Assembly (NCBI GenBank): GCA_016933575.1
Contig: JAFGAR010000101.1
Span: forward strand, 1-64,000
From: Candidatus Thorarchaeota archaeon
Lineage (GTDB): Archaea > Asgardarchaeota > Thorarchaeia > Thorarchaeales > Thorarchaeaceae
Length of the DNA stretch: 64,000 nt
Direction of reading: 5' to 3'
Shown piece after piece: positions 27,457 through 38,729 of this stretch. The notes below the pieces were generated by a model. The model was not told the origin of the DNA, did no database searches, and saw only the letters and a program-made list of their open reading frames with translations. How positions within the stretch are numbered: the stretch's first letter is position 1; each line of letters opens with the position of its first letter. A program made the translations under genes and the position numbers.

Positions 27457-28362
27457 ATGCAAGTCACACCTGAGCTTTTGGTTGGAAGTCTAATTGGACT
27501 TCTTGGTTCTGCTTTATACGGATTCTCAGTTGTTGTGTACAGATCACAGGCTCACGAAATTCGCCCTATTGCGGTGAGTTCTATCAAGATGTGGGTTGCA
27601 CTTCCATTCATGGCTGTGATGGTCATTCTATTACCTGGTATCGATTCAATATTCCTCCCGTTGACAACTGTGGTCATACTTGGGATCTCAGTTACCTTGG
27701 GTGCAGTGATTGGTGATACTATCTACCTATGGAGTCAAGAACGGATTGGTGTATCATATGCATTTCCAATTTCAATGTCATTTCCAATAATCACATATTT
27801 CCTCACAGTTATATTCCTGGGCGAACCTCCAATTCTCTCACGACTAGCTGGAGCGATAATTGCAGTTATTGGAGTTGTTCTCCTGTCAAATGAACAAAAC
27901 AACCATCCAGAGGAAGGTGATAATCACCATAGACTTGACCTCTGGGGGATATTTGGTGCTATAATGACTGCAATTCTCTATGCAGTAGGAACTACTCTCC
28001 TTCAGGTTGGCATTGAAGGTGTAGATCCAGTTAGTGGTAGCTTTGTTCGAGTGTTCTTTGGTTCAATAGCGTTTATTCCCATGTTTGCTATAGCTAGTTC
28101 TCAGGGCATGAAACTTCCAACACGCAAAGCTGCAATTCGTGTCATAATTGCAGGATTCTTCGGCATGGCTGTCGGCTCTTTGCTCTACGTCACAGCGGTT
28201 GCTTCAGTGGGTGCAACTATTATGTCAGTCATTTCATCGACCGCACCTCTTTTCGCTATCCCAGTTTCAGTCTTCTTTCTAAAAGAGAAATTGACTCGAA
28301 TCACTGTCATTGGTATCTTTGCTACACTAGTTGGTGTGATTCTGGTCGTAGTAGGCCTCTAA
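27457..28362 (+). CDS. EamA/DMT-family transporter
   Basis: This ~301-residue protein has ten predicted membrane segments in two homologous halves (the second begins near residue 150), the hallmark of EamA-type drug/metabolite transporters. The second half contains the usual GT-x-LLQVGI and S-x-IS-STAPLFAIP-type motifs. Substrates of this family range from amino acids to drugs, so none is inferred. The start is uncertain: ATG 27457 fits the family, while a run of G just before TTG 27439 and an ATG at 27409 are alternatives. Its TAA stop directly abuts the TAA of the convergent HtrA-like gene. Confidence 0.88.
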   Translation: MQVTPELLVGSLIGLLGSALYGFSVVVYRSQAHEIRPIAVSSIKMWVALPFMAVMVILLPGIDSIFLPLTTVVILGISVTLGAVIGDTIYLWSQERIGVSYAFPISMSFPIITYFLTVIFLGEPPILSRLAGAIIAVIGVVLLSNEQNNHPEEGDNHHRLDLWGIFGAIMTAILYAVGTTLLQVGIEGVDPVSGSFVRVFFGSIAFIPMFAIASSQGMKLPTRKAAIRVIIAGFFGMAVGSLLYVTAVASVGATIMSVISSTAPLFAIPVSVFFLKEKLTRITVIGIFATLVGVILVVVGL

Positions 28363-29292
28363 TTATTGAGGTGCAGAGGTCAATTCAACATATGTTTCAA
28401 GTACATCGCGGTTTCTGAAGAATCTGATTCGTAACTTTTGTCCGATCTTTCCTCGCAATACTTTCTTTCTTAGATCTTCCATCCCACTCATATCAACATC
28501 ATCAATCGCAATGATAACATCACCCGGTTTCAGACCAGCTATTCTGGAAGGTCCTTTTGGTACTTCCAGCAATAGAGCACCGGTATCTATTGCGAGGTTA
28601 TAATGTGAAGCAATTCCTCGATTGAGCGTTACTCCTACGATACCCATCCATGGAGTCCGTACGGTTCCAGTTTCCACAAGTTCACCGAAGACATCTTTGA
28701 GAGTATCAACTGCAATAGCGAAACCAATTCCCTGACTCCAGGGTATCATCGCAGTTGGCACGCCAATGAGTTTCCCTTCAGAGTCCACCAATGCACCACC
28801 GCTGTTTCCGGGATTGATTTGAGCTGAAGTCTGAATGAGCCCTTCAAGGAATGACCTCTCACTCTGTATCGTCCTATCTACTGCACTGACCATCCCGAAT
28901 GTTACTGAAGATCCTAGACCGAGAGGATTTCCAATGGCAATGGTAAATTGTCCAACCTTTAGTTTACTTGAATCACCCATGTTTATTGGAACAAGTCCTT
29001 CAGCTTCAATCCTTAGAATTGCGAGGTCTCTTGTCTTTGTTTCACCGACAACTACTGCTTTGAAAGTCCGTCCATCATTAAGAGTCACTTCTACATCACG
29101 AGCACCATCTACGACATGAGCATTACTCACAATAAAACCCGTGTCTGTGAGTATAACTCCAGAACCCTGTCCTTGGACTGGAACAATCTGTGAGAGTTGC
29201 GTTCTAGCTAATCGCGTTGTTGATACACTAACAACCGAAGGAACGACTCTATCGACTATTTCGACTAATTTTCTTTCAAATTCAAGAAACAC
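28363..29292 (-). CDS. HtrA/Deg-like serine protease with PDZ domain, cytosolic
   Basis: This 309-residue protein combines a trypsin-like protease domain with a PDZ domain. The catalytic triad is visible: His in SNAHVVDG (H59), Asp in RDLAILRI (D89) and Ser in GNSGGAL (S164). The PDZ domain (about 205-300) contains LKPGDVIIAIDD. It has no signal peptide, unlike most bacterial DegP proteins, so it likely works in the cytoplasm on misfolded proteins. It starts at GTG 29292 with AT-rich sequence upstream and no SD. It meets the DMT transporter gene stop to stop with no gap. Confidence 0.93.
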   Translation of the reverse strand: MFLEFERKLVEIVDRVVPSVVSVSTTRLARTQLSQIVPVQGQGSGVILTDTGFIVSNAHVVDGARDVEVTLNDGRTFKAVVVGETKTRDLAILRIEAEGLVPINMGDSSKLKVGQFTIAIGNPLGLGSSVTFGMVSAVDRTIQSERSFLEGLIQTSAQINPGNSGGALVDSEGKLIGVPTAMIPWSQGIGFAIAVDTLKDVFGELVETGTVRTPWMGIVGVTLNRGIASHYNLAIDTGALLLEVPKGPSRIAGLKPGDVIIAIDDVDMSGMEDLRKKVLRGKIGQKLRIRFFRNRDVLETYVELTSAPQ

Positions 29293-29397
29293 AATATTAA
29301 CAATAATTAAGAGAATATTAACTTGTTCTTATATGCGTCAGAAGAACGTAGGATTTTTCTATCGGATTGGTCGTTAGTCGTTCATTATTTCTTGGTG

Positions 29398-30003
29398 ATG
29401 ATGGATGTGATAGAGTGGGTAAACCTCATTTCACTAATTATTTCTACAATTCTCTTTCTCTATTTCTATGTCAAGAGTGTTAGTCCAGCTCAATTAGAAA
29501 AGCGAATTGGTGAAGTAGCATACGAGAAATGTAAAACCTATAGACTCATTGCAGGTTTATTTGAATGTATCACTGTTATCAACTATATTGGCTATTTCCT
29601 CTACCCTCTACCAATTGGATTGCCATTGACTTTTTCTTGGGATTACTGGTTATCGGTGCTGCTTGGTCTGCTATTTTTTATTCCAAGTATGTATCTGATG
29701 TTTATTGGCATGAGAGATGCAGGCGAAGAAACACTTGCACCAAAGAAGGAACATACTCTTTACACAGGAATCTATGAACGAGTCAGACACCCTCAGGCAA
29801 TAGGAGAGGCAGTTCTCTGGTTCCCAATTGCGCTCTGGGTCAATTCTCCCTTCTTGCTATTGTATTCATTCATATGGATTCCTGTATTCTATATCATGTG
29901 CATCGCTGAGGAAAAGGATCTAGTCATACGTTATGGAGAATCCTATCTTGAATACCGAGAACGTGTTGGATTCTTGATTCCCAAATCTAGAAAGTCAAAA
30001 TAA
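29398..30003 (+). CDS. PEMT/ICMT-like membrane methyltransferase
   Basis: This ~201-residue integral membrane protein has about five membrane segments. The C-terminal catalytic signature is GIYERVRHPQAIGE, followed by EEKDLVIRYGESYLEYRERV, characteristic of phospholipid N-methyltransferases and isoprenylcysteine methyltransferases, which use S-adenosylmethionine. In archaea the substrate is unknown. With no CaaX protein seen here, lipid or quinone-like targets are possible. The start is ATG 29398 or 29401, with GGTG immediately upstream. Confidence 0.82.
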   Translation: MMDVIEWVNLISLIISTILFLYFYVKSVSPAQLEKRIGEVAYEKCKTYRLIAGLFECITVINYIGYFLYPLPIGLPLTFSWDYWLSVLLGLLFFIPSMYLMFIGMRDAGEETLAPKKEHTLYTGIYERVRHPQAIGEAVLWFPIALWVNSPFLLLYSFIWIPVFYIMCIAEEKDLVIRYGESYLEYRERVGFLIPKSRKSK

Positions 30004-30050
30004 CAAAAAGCCCTTCTTTCTATTGAGTACTAGTAATGTGCGTTCAATCC

Positions 30051-30764
30051 TTAAGTTGAAACTCTGATTGGTGCTCCACAGAATGGACAAAATCTATCCT
30101 CAGATTTTAATGCAAATCCACAATAGGGACATCCAACTGATGTCCTGACTGGTTCTTCAACATCACGAACTGGCATGTGCGTAATCTCTCCCGATGATGG
30201 ATCAAACCAGACGTTAGTTGAGCCACTTCTTTTTTCGGTGACTATATGTTCTCTAACTTTTTCCTCTGTTAACCCGGTTCTACTTGAAACATCTGATACC
30301 GTACCTATGTTCTCAAGTTTGATCTGCTCGCGAACTCTAGATTTTCCACGCATACTCTGTGAAATATTCTCTGCAAGTCCTATAAAGAGAAAGAATAATG
30401 GAATGAGAAACACCCAAGATCTGGATTCGTAATAGAGCCAACCAATTATGAAGATGGGTATGAATATTCCGCAATTAACACCCTGCTCTTTCTGTTTCTT
30501 CTGATCGTAGATTGGTTTGGACAGAGTAACTTGTGGTTCTTGATATGTTCCTGAAGTATGCGTTTTCGATTCTGGCGATTTCCAATAATCGACCTGTTCC
30601 TGTTTTTTCTCTATTCTGCTATTCTCGAATGTATCAGCAATGAATATGATTAGAAGTACACCAATTGGAAACAATAACCATCGTTCACCTATTGAGAACA
30701 TCACAATGAATAGTACTACAATCGGAATGAGAAGTCCATATGATATTCCGGTATTTTTAGCCAT
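30051..30764 (-). CDS. Membrane protein with winged-helix-like and zinc-ribbon domains
   Basis: In this 237-residue protein two membrane hairpins (about 8-45 and 98-135) precede a cytoplasmic region. That region holds a winged-helix-like segment (about 150-195, with TVSDVSSRTGLTEEKVREHI) and a C-terminal zinc ribbon (CPYCG...CPFCG, 208-228). The order membrane, winged helix, zinc ribbon recurs in the protein at 38884. The winged helix with a zinc ribbon suggests nucleic-acid or protein binding at the membrane. No function is known to me. Confidence 0.8.
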   Translation of the reverse strand: MAKNTGISYGLLIPIVVLFIVMFSIGERWLLFPIGVLLIIFIADTFENSRIEKKQEQVDYWKSPESKTHTSGTYQEPQVTLSKPIYDQKKQKEQGVNCGIFIPIFIIGWLYYESRSWVFLIPLFFLFIGLAENISQSMRGKSRVREQIKLENIGTVSDVSSRTGLTEEKVREHIVTEKRSGSTNVWFDPSSGEITHMPVRDVEEPVRTSVGCPYCGFALKSEDRFCPFCGAPIRVST

Positions 30765-30899
30765 GCTGTCTCATCCTCTCATAATCACAGAATCCACTTT
30801 CTCCTATTTTTAAGATGCTTATTGATGTTACGTATACTGATCTCTAAAATGGATGGATAGCAAGGTATTTCATCACAGATAGCAATTTCTTGTCTAGCA

Positions 30900-31754
30900 A
30901 TGAGTACTTCAGAACCATACAAAAGAAATGGGAAATATCTTGTCAGTAAAGTCCCAGTTACACTCGATTTGAAGAGTGCAGTACAAGAAGCCGTGAATCT
31001 TATCGGTGGATTAAGGCTGGTAATACATGATGGGGATACAGTCACCATTAAACCGAACCTGAATACAGGTGATCCCTATCCTGCATCAAGTGATCCCGAA
31101 TTCATTAAAGCCATTGGAGAATTAATTATTGAGGCTGGTGCATCCAAATTAAAAATAATTGACAGTTCAACTCTTAGACTCTCCACAAGAAAGGTTGCAG
31201 AGACCATTGGATTGAGTCAAGTCGCAGAGGACCTAGATGCAGAATTGATATTCCTTGATGAACACGACTGGATTAAAGTTGACTTTCCCTCTGGCAAGTA
31301 CTTGAAGAGAGGTTCAATAGGAAAACCCTTGCTTGAACGTGGAAAGACTGTCCTAGCGCCATGCCTCAAGACGCACTTCTTAGCAAGATATACAGGTAGT
31401 ATGAAGCTATTCGTTGGATGGTTAAAGCATTCAGAACGCATCAAGATGCATTTGCGCAATTTAGAACAAAAAATACCTGACTTGGCATCCTATTTCAGAC
31501 CTGACCTAATCGTGATGGATGCCCGAACATGTTTCATAACAGGCGGACCCGCATCGGGTCAATGTTCCTCACCTAATCTCATTCTTGCGAGTGGTGATAT
31601 GGTTTCTATAGATGTTGAAGGGGTTAGAGCAATTCAGTGTTGCAATGCTAAAAATAAACTGGACATGGATGTCTGGGAAATCCCACAGATTAGACGTGCT
31701 GTTGAGATTGGTTTTGGAGCTAAGTCTGACCAAGACATTGAGATTGTCGCATAA
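30900..31754 (+). CDS. DUF362-family protein
   Basis: This is a 284-residue protein of the DUF362 type. Typical features are the early VTIKPNLNTGDPYP motif, APCLKTHFLARYTGSMKLFVG, and the later LIVMDARTCFITGGPASG. Some DUF362 proteins carry ferredoxin clusters, but none is seen here. The family has no established reaction. The start ATG at 30900 lacks a clear SD. The gene stands between the membrane/zinc-ribbon protein (divergent) and the kinase cluster. Confidence 0.85.
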   Translation: MSTSEPYKRNGKYLVSKVPVTLDLKSAVQEAVNLIGGLRLVIHDGDTVTIKPNLNTGDPYPASSDPEFIKAIGELIIEAGASKLKIIDSSTLRLSTRKVAETIGLSQVAEDLDAELIFLDEHDWIKVDFPSGKYLKRGSIGKPLLERGKTVLAPCLKTHFLARYTGSMKLFVGWLKHSERIKMHLRNLEQKIPDLASYFRPDLIVMDARTCFITGGPASGQCSSPNLILASGDMVSIDVEGVRAIQCCNAKNKLDMDVWEIPQIRRAVEIGFGAKSDQDIEIVA

Positions 31755-31860
31755 TTCTGTGCATTATCACACTTTTCCAATACTGAATTGAGCCAAGCAA
31801 ACTTCAAAACGCATTCATTTGGCATTAGCTTGCAGAGTGTTAACATATCGAGGTTCTTTG

Positions 31861-34824
31861 ATGACAATACGGGTCCTCTTCGTTGACGATAACGAGCCTT
31901 TCTTAACCATCAGTAGTACATTTCTCAAGAGAGACGCACCAGACATAGAAGTAATCACATTGACTTCTGCAGCAAAAGCATTGGAAATGTTAGAACATCA
32001 TACCTACGATGCAATAATTAGTGATTATCAAATGCCTGTCATGGATGGTCTTGAATTTCTAGAAGTTATCCGCAATAAGTACCATGACCTGCCATTCATC
32101 ATATTCACAGGCAAGGGACGGGAAGAGATTGCCATCAAAGCACTTAATCTAGGTGCTACTCATTATGTAATCAAAGGTGGAGATCCGAAGAGTCAGTTTG
32201 CAGAGTTAATACATGTCATTAGAAGTTCAGTTGCATACGTTCGAGAACGCAGAAGGCGAGATGAATCTGAAGAGCGATATCGCATTGTGTTCGAAAACGC
32301 AAATGACGGAATCCTCATGGTTGATCGGGAAGATCGAACAGTGCAGTCAGCTAATCCTCGATTCTGTGAGATGTTAGGTTATAGCAACGAAGAAGTAATG
32401 AAATTACGAATAGATGACATCCATCCCGCTGAAGATTTGGAGACAGTGTTGGATATTTTTGAGAAACAAATGTGGGATGAGTTACGAATTGCTGAGAGAA
32501 TTCCAGTTCTAAGAAAAGATGGATCCTATTTCTTTGCTGATATCTCAGGAAAGAGAATTACGATTGAAGGCAAAAACTATCAATTGGGTATCTTCAGAGA
32601 TATCACAAGCAGATTAGAAGCTGAAGAAGCTCTTCGAGCAAAAGATGAACTATATCGATTGATTGCCAAGAACTCTTCAGATATTATCTTTACATTGAAC
32701 ATGAACATGGAACGTACCTATCTTAGTCCAGCAGTTGAAAGAATCAGAGGATATACTGTTGAAGAATCACTTACGCAGAGTTGGGAAGAGGTAATGACTC
32801 CTGAATCTCTCGAGAAGATGATTATTGCATTTGGTGAAGGATTTGATCGAATTCGAAATGGAGCGATTTTTACTGATCCTTTCGTTCTTGATCTTGAGAT
32901 GTATAGGAAAGATGGAAGTACAATTTGGACCGAAGTCGCTGCTTCGCCTATGATTGATGAAAACGGTAGACCCGTTGGTGTAATAGGGATTACTAGAGAC
33001 ATTAGTTCTTGGAAAACATCTGACACCAAGATGCGTGTGAGTGAAGAACGTTTTAGACAATTCTTTGATCATGCTCCGGTGTATTGCTACATGCTCGCTC
33101 CAGATGGAAAAGTTCTCTCTGTGAATAGGACAGCTTTGAACGATCTGGGTTACAGTGAAACTGATCTAGTAGGTCATTCTATTCTCAAAATTTATGCACC
33201 AGACTCCATTCAAAGGGCCAAAGACCTAACGAAAATCTGGCAGGAAACAGGGGAGATTCGAGATGAGGAGATTGGTATCTTTGCAAAGGATGGCAAAAAG
33301 AGAACAGTTATTCTCAGTGTTGCGTCGGTCAAAAATAGGGCCGGTGAATTGTTACAATCTATAATAATTCAAAGGGATATTACTGATAGGAAGAATATGG
33401 AAGAGCAGCTACGTCAGTCTGCCAATCGATACCGTACTCTTTTCGAAACTGCAAATGATGCTATCTTCCTAATGAGAAATGATATCTTCATTGAATGCAA
33501 TGACAAAACGCTAGAGATGTTTGGTTGCTCAAGAGAACAAATTCTTGGTCAACCACCTTACCGGTTCTCTCCACCATTCCAACCAGATGGACGAGTTTCT
33601 CAGGAAAAGGCAATGGAGAAGATTAATGCAGCCATAAGTGGTCAATCCCAATTCTTCTACTGGAAACACATACAATACGATGGGACTCCCTTTGATGCCG
33701 AAGTTAGTCTGAATGCAATCGAGATCGAAGGAAATCTATTGATTCAAGCATTGGTACGAGACATAACCAAACGAATCAAGGCTGAGAATGACTTACGCGA
33801 AAGCGAAGAACGATATCGATTCCTCTATGAGAATCTTTCTGATGGTGTGATTGGTATTGACCCTGAGGGACGACTTACTTTTTGCAATGATAAAGTGTTG
33901 AAGATGTTCGGATACTCCGAAGATGAAGCTCTTGGTCAGAGGATTGACAGCTTTCTGCATCCTGATTATCGTGAAGACGCTATGCAAATGGTCCATCAAA
34001 GCATTGACTCTGGCCAAGCTTTGGTGGATGGATATGAGGGTGTTGGATTACGGAAAGATGGCTCTGAATTTTATTTCCACCTATCTAGCTCAGTGATTCG
34101 TTCTGGTGACCAAGTTGTCGGTCTTCAGTCCCACATCCGTGATATGTCTGATTGGAAACGAGCAGAAGAAAATCTTAGAAAACAGAAAGAAGAGCTCAGC
34201 AGATTTGCTACAACAATGGCTCATGACCTACGATCAAATATCCATGCTATCACTGGTCTAGCTGAGCTTCTGGAAAATGAATATAATCCTAAATATACTA
34301 ATGATATCATCTCTGTTGCGGAAAAGATGGAATCCATACTTACAAGGTCTGTTACACTGGCAAATGCTGGAGTAATAATAGGGATCAAAGATGAAGTAAA
34401 ACTTGATGAGTTAGTGGATGAAGTCACTAATAGTACTCTACCGGTCAATATTGAAGTAGTGCATAATGATCTTCCTACGGTAAAGTGTGATAGTGCAAAG
34501 ATATTCCAAGTCATACAGAATCTCCTTCAGAATGCATACGAACATGGTGAAGCAAGTAGAATCACAATAACGAGCGATAGTGACCAATTCAACTCTTTCA
34601 TTTATATTGCAAACGATGGTAAACAGATACCTCCAGAGATTCGATTGCAAATATTCAAGGATCACTTCTCGACCAAAGCAGGAGGCGGATTAGGTCTTGG
34701 TATAGTAAAGAGAATAGTTGAAGCACATGGATGGGAAATCGCTCTTGAGAACGCACCGATAACAACTTTCAAAATAAAGATCCCAAAAACAGGTTTATTG
34801 CAAAGCATATCTGATTTTACTTAG
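31861..34824 (+). CDS. Hybrid sensor: REC + five PAS + histidine kinase
   Basis: This is a 987-residue soluble sensor kinase. An N-terminal receiver domain (1-120) carries the phospho-acceptor Asp in [10 protein letters not shown] and acidic pair DD at 10-11. Five PAS domains follow (about 130-250, 255-385, 390-515, 520-640 and 645-770), then a dimerisation helix with His in MAHDLRSN (H788), then an ATPase domain with N-box LLQNAYEHG and G-box GGGLGLGIV. No membrane segment is present, so it senses internal cues. REC at the front suggests it is itself part of a phosphorelay, perhaps receiving from the neighbouring kinase. ATG 31861 has GAGGT upstream. It overlaps the next kinase by 8 bases tail to tail. 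Confidence 0.93.
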   Translation: MTIRVLFVDDNEPFLTISSTFLKRDAPDIEVITLTSAAKALEMLEHHTYDAIISDYQMPVMDGLEFLEVIRNKYHDLPFIIFTGKGREEIAIKALNLGATHYVIKGGDPKSQFAELIHVIRSSVAYVRERRRRDESEERYRIVFENANDGILMVDREDRTVQSANPRFCEMLGYSNEEVMKLRIDDIHPAEDLETVLDIFEKQMWDELRIAERIPVLRKDGSYFFADISGKRITIEGKNYQLGIFRDITSRLEAEEALRAKDELYRLIAKNSSDIIFTLNMNMERTYLSPAVERIRGYTVEESLTQSWEEVMTPESLEKMIIAFGEGFDRIRNGAIFTDPFVLDLEMYRKDGSTIWTEVAASPMIDENGRPVGVIGITRDISSWKTSDTKMRVSEERFRQFFDHAPVYCYMLAPDGKVLSVNRTALNDLGYSETDLVGHSILKIYAPDSIQRAKDLTKIWQETGEIRDEEIGIFAKDGKKRTVILSVASVKNRAGELLQSIIIQRDITDRKNMEEQLRQSANRYRTLFETANDAIFLMRNDIFIECNDKTLEMFGCSREQILGQPPYRFSPPFQPDGRVSQEKAMEKINAAISGQSQFFYWKHIQYDGTPFDAEVSLNAIEIEGNLLIQALVRDITKRIKAENDLRESEERYRFLYENLSDGVIGIDPEGRLTFCNDKVLKMFGYSEDEALGQRIDSFLHPDYREDAMQMVHQSIDSGQALVDGYEGVGLRKDGSEFYFHLSSSVIRSGDQVVGLQSHIRDMSDWKRAEENLRKQKEELSRFATTMAHDLRSNIHAITGLAELLENEYNPKYTNDIISVAEKMESILTRSVTLANAGVIIGIKDEVKLDELVDEVTNSTLPVNIEVVHNDLPTVKCDSAKIFQVIQNLLQNAYEHGEASRITITSDSDQFNSFIYIANDGKQIPPEIRLQIFKDHFSTKAGGGLGLGIVKRIVEAHGWEIALENAPITTFKIKIPKTGLLQSISDFT

Positions 34825-36637
34825 GTTGAATGAGCTTTGGAAGCCAGATTCGTACCTCTAAACCTTGAGTATAGTTTCCATTGACTCTGTCTTGAACCTT
34901 GATCTGTCCTCTATACTTCTCCACAAGATGATTCACAGTATGGAGACCTAGACCACCAAATCTACGTGACATATCGAAAAGACCAGCTTTTGTAGAATCT
35001 GGAATCCCTGGTCCATCATCACTAATTGAAAGAAGGTAGTCCAATCCTGAACTATCAAGTCTTATCCAGACTCTCTTACGTTCTTTTACATTGTGTTCTA
35101 TTGCATTCATCAAGATATTTGAAATTAGAAGCTCAAGATATTCATCCGCAAGGACTTTTGCTTCTCCCCCCATAATGTACGTTTCAAAAGTGATGTTTTC
35201 TGCGTGTGACATTGCTTCAATACAGATATTGACAGCTTGTGTCAATGATCTCTCTATAAGGGGAACTGATAGTAATTGCTCTGTTGATTTAGCCTCTTGG
35301 ATAATTCTTGAACTTCTCTTTACAGCATCGCCAATGATTTTGTAAAATGACTCCTTCACGCTACTGTCAGTTGCATTTTTCATGAGTGCAGCGCTGTTTA
35401 GAATAACTTGAAGTTGCTGAGTTAGGTCATGTCCCATTAAGTCTAGATAGAAGACAGCCCTATCTTTAGCAGAACGTAGCTCTCTCTCTGACTGCCTCCT
35501 ATCGCTTATATCAACGATGACAGTCTGAATAGCAGATCTACCATTATACTCTACCTGACTTGAAAAACTCTCGACCCACCGAATTTCTCCATTTTTTCTC
35601 ATGTATCTATATTCGTATCGGGGAGCCACGGCTCGTCCAGCTATCTTATCTTGCATGCGTTTTGTTAGTTCTTCTCGGTCATCTGGATGTACAAGATTCC
35701 ATACAGCATCCACGTCCATTTGGGATAGTTCCTCATCATCATAGCCAATCAGTTCTTTGAATGCTGGATTATGGTAGAGGAATTTGTTGTCTCCCATAAT
35801 TATGATACCTTGAGGTGACTGAACTGCAAGACTTCGATACTTTGCCTCTGAGTTACGAAGATTTTCCTCGAATTCTCTTGCTTCTGTTATATCAATAATG
35901 AGTACCTGAACTGCACTGGAACCTTCATAGTCAATATTACCAGAAAAAGCTTGGACCCATCGTATAGAACCATCTCGTCGTATGAAACGATATTCATATG
36001 GCATTGGAATCGGTTTGCCTTCTTTACGATTTTGCGCAATCTCTAAGAGTTTCTTTTTATCATCTTGGTAAATGAGATCCCATGCTTCATTCGGGGGCAT
36101 GTTTAATATCTCTTCACGTGAGTAGCCAACCATTCTACAAAATGCTGGATTGACATAGACATATCTATCAAATTGGATGACCGTCAATCCTTGCAACGAT
36201 TGTTCTGCAAGTAACTTGTATTTTTGTTCTGCTGCATGATATCCTGTGAGGTCTGTAATTACTGCGAATGCGCCTCGATAGTTCCCGACTTTATCTAGAA
36301 TTGGTACTCCTGAAATCAGTGTGAGTATTTTTCGACCAGACTTTGTTGTCCAAGTCAGCTCATAACTTGATGATTCACCTTTGGTCCTTTTTCTGATTTG
36401 ATGTTTCTGAGTTAATTTTTCTTCATCGTCTAGAAAGTCAGAAAGAAGGTGTCCTATCATTTCATCATTTGAGTATTCCAGAAGGTCACTGAATCTCTTA
36501 TTTACATAGGAGAAGATATTATTCTCATCCACAACTCCAAATCCTTCACTTAACGACTCTAAAAGCACTCGATGTTTGAGTAGCTCTTCGAGTGATTCAA
36601 AATCATAGATTGTATCATCGAGTTCTGTTGGAGCCAT
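34817..36637 (-). CDS. Multi-PAS sensor histidine kinase
   Basis: This 606-residue soluble kinase has three PAS domains (about 25-135, 145-265 and 270-390). The dimerisation helix has [10 protein letters not shown] (H403), close to the MGHD form common in archaeal kinases. The ATPase domain has N-box [11 protein letters not shown]1 DDGPGIP and G2 [12 protein letters not shown]2 and PAS3 are close copies. There is no membrane segment or receiver domain. Its likely partners are the receiver domains in the adjacent proteins at 31861 and 37395. Confidence 0.93.
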   Translation of the reverse strand: MAPTELDDTIYDFESLEELLKHRVLLESLSEGFGVVDENNIFSYVNKRFSDLLEYSNDEMIGHLLSDFLDDEEKLTQKHQIRKRTKGESSSYELTWTTKSGRKILTLISGVPILDKVGNYRGAFAVITDLTGYHAAEQKYKLLAEQSLQGLTVIQFDRYVYVNPAFCRMVGYSREEILNMPPNEAWDLIYQDDKKKLLEIAQNRKEGKPIPMPYEYRFIRRDGSIRWVQAFSGNIDYEGSSAVQVLIIDITEAREFEENLRNSEAKYRSLAVQSPQGIIIMGDNKFLYHNPAFKELIGYDDEELSQMDVDAVWNLVHPDDREELTKRMQDKIAGRAVAPRYEYRYMRKNGEIRWVESFSSQVEYNGRSAIQTVIVDISDRRQSERELRSAKDRAVFYLDLMGHDLTQQLQVILNSAALMKNATDSSVKESFYKIIGDAVKRSSRIIQEAKSTEQLLSVPLIERSLTQAVNICIEAMSHAENITFETYIMGGEAKVLADEYLELLISNILMNAIEHNVKERKRVWIRLDSSGLDYLLSISDDGPGIPDSTKAGLFDMSRRFGGLGLHTVNHLVEKYRGQIKVQDRVNGNYTQGLEVRIWLPKLIQPK

Positions 36638-36823
36638 CTAGAGTAGTTTCTCCTTGATTATGTAAAATACATATCAAATACTCTTTTCATTCTATGTGTT
36701 GTGAATCGAATGCTTTTTGATATAATCGAGATACAATTTCCATCAATCATTCTAGTGTTTTGAAGTATCCACTCTGACCTTATTTAGGTTCTTTCTAGAG
36801 TTAATATTGGACTAATGCCATCT

Positions 36824-37312
36824 TTATGTTTCCAGTAATGCAGATTGTAGCTCAGTTCTTCTATTTTCTGCAGCTTTTCTAATTTCTTTTAGCAGTTGGG
36901 CGAATTCCTTCTTTAATCCTGAATCAAGACTTTCAATGGTATCAAGGTCTTTGATTATTCCATTCAATCGATCCTGTATACCAATAATACCCAAATCGAA
37001 AATATCTGAAAAGCTGCCATTGATAGTATATAGAACACGCTTTCGCCCTCTACCGGTCTGATCGTAATCTCTCTGACCGTCAACAACTCCCAATGCTTCA
37101 AGCTGAGACATAATTAGTCCAGCATTTGCACGCGAGTATCCTGTCATTTTGCAGATATCATCCGAGCTTAACCTATCTCCAGAATTGTGTTGCTCGATAA
37201 ATAGCGCGGCTAAAACTGGACCCGCATTGGATGATAGTCCTATCCACCTTGCGACTTTTTCAAAGAGTCGCGTAATGGGCCCTTTCATTAATCCATTCTC
37301 TTCATTGATCAT
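36824..37312 (-). CDS. GbsR/MarR-like winged-helix transcription regulator
   Basis: In this 162-residue protein a winged-helix DNA-binding domain occupies about 25-95, with the recognition helix in CKMTGYSRANAGLIMSQLE. A C-terminal helical dimerisation region follows. The pattern GPITRLFEKVARWIGLSSNAGPVLAALF matches GbsR-type regulators. AAGGTGG lies just before the ATG. Its position between two signalling genes suggests it may control the cluster or be its DNA-binding output. Confidence 0.85.
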   Translation of the reverse strand: MINEENGLMKGPITRLFEKVARWIGLSSNAGPVLAALFIEQHNSGDRLSSDDICKMTGYSRANAGLIMSQLEALGVVDGQRDYDQTGRGRKRVLYTINGSFSDIFDLGIIGIQDRLNGIIKDLDTIESLDSGLKKEFAQLLKEIRKAAENRRTELQSALLET

Positions 37313-37394
37313 TTTTCCACCTTCTCAATCTAAGGTGCGGTCTACGACGTTAGCCTTGCTCCCAATTTTTCTAATTCCACTTAGCTATATATGA

Positions 37395-38729
37395 TTATTG
37401 GGATTCTGGTTTTGAACTTATGAAATAGAGTAATTCTCGTCCAGGAAGTTCTGCTCTAAGAATGTGTGTAAGTAAATGGATAGATTTTCCTTTGCGTGTT
37501 AGCGCTTGGTGTTTAACTTGGAGAACTTCTCCCTCCATGACTTTCTGAATTATTTCTGATAGGTCTCCAAGGTGTTCGAATTTGTATATGTCTTGAAGGT
37601 TCTTCTTGGTGATAGTCTTTGATGAATAGCCAAGCGAAGAAAGAAAAGTATCATTCACTCCTACTATTCTTGCACTTTTGTCCGTCAATAAAAAGAGCTC
37701 ATCCAATGAATCAAAGATGTTCATTAACTCTGACTGTGATTCATTATAAGAAGTCTCAGCCTTTACCCTTGCCATGTAAGCTCCAATCTGTATTGAAATC
37801 GCTTCGAGAGCTTGTTTATCCATCAAGGGAATTTCATCATAATCATGTGAAACGAGACACAGAATAGCAACAACTTCTTCCTCGAAAAAGACCGGTAGAA
37901 TTGCAGCAGCATTGGTGTCTTCATTGAGCTCACTGATCGTTGTCAATGCACATATTTCTGATTTAGTTAAAAAAACTGGTCTATCAATAATTTGTTTACC
38001 ACTCAGTTTTAGGTAGCTATGTAAGAAGTGCGTTGAGATACCTTGATTAGAAGAAAGATCGAATTGACCGGTACTGTTGTCTAGTTGATATATACCTCCA
38101 CTATCAATGCCCTCTAATTGCACTGCAGTCTTCAAGATCTTGTCTAGAGCTTCAGTTAGATTTCCAGTTCTGCAAAGTGTATTTCCAAGTTCTCTTTGTA
38201 GGAGGAGCGATATCTCTATCTTTTCACGTTCCTTAATCTCATGCAGAAGCTTAGCATTTATCTCTTGTAACTCAGCTGTACGTTCAGCTACTCTATGTTC
38301 AAGTTCTGCATATGCATTCTCAAGAGCTTCCTCAGTACGCCTTGATTCCACTTCTGTCTTAATTCTATGAGCAATTTGGGAAAAGAGTTCTTTGAAATCC
38401 TCAGTTCCTTTCTTTAAATAATAGTCTGCACCTAAATTCAAAGCTCTTATCGCAACAGCTTCCTGGCTTCGACCAGTTAAAATAATGAAAGGAATTTGAG
38501 GATGCCCTTCTCTCACCCATTCGAGGAGATCCAATCCTGTCATACTATGTGGACCAAGATAATGGTCGCAGACAATTGCATCGAACTCCTCTTCTTCAAG
38601 TATCTGCAATGCTTCTTGATCTGTATTTGCAGAAACCAGTTCGAATCTATCATCTTCCTTTGTTAGAAATTTTTGAGCAAGAAATAGAAGATCCTCATCA
38701 TCATCGATTACTAGGACCCGTATCTTCAA
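37395..38729 (-). CDS. Receiver-GAF-PAS signalling protein without kinase
   Basis: This ~444-residue protein has a receiver domain (1-120, acceptor Asp in CDHYLG, with DDDED near the start), a coiled coil (about 125-175), a GAF domain (about 180-325) and a C-terminal PAS domain (about 335-440). No histidine kinase or output enzyme is present. It probably takes a phosphate from a nearby kinase and relays by protein contact. TTG 38729 is preferred as start, since GGTGGAGAGG lies just upstream and the protein then begins MKIRVLVIDDD like its neighbour. A GTG at 38747 is the alternative. Confidence 0.88.
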   Translation of the reverse strand: MKIRVLVIDDDEDLLFLAQKFLTKEDDRFELVSANTDQEALQILEEEEFDAIVCDHYLGPHSMTGLDLLEWVREGHPQIPFIILTGRSQEAVAIRALNLGADYYLKKGTEDFKELFSQIAHRIKTEVESRRTEEALENAYAELEHRVAERTAELQEINAKLLHEIKEREKIEISLLLQRELGNTLCRTGNLTEALDKILKTAVQLEGIDSGGIYQLDNSTGQFDLSSNQGISTHFLHSYLKLSGKQIIDRPVFLTKSEICALTTISELNEDTNAAAILPVFFEEEVVAILCLVSHDYDEIPLMDKQALEAISIQIGAYMARVKAETSYNESQSELMNIFDSLDELFLLTDKSARIVGVNDTFLSSLGYSSKTITKKNLQDIYKFEHLGDLSEIIQKVMEGEVLQVKHQALTRKGKSIHLLTHILRAELPGRELLYFISSKPESQ

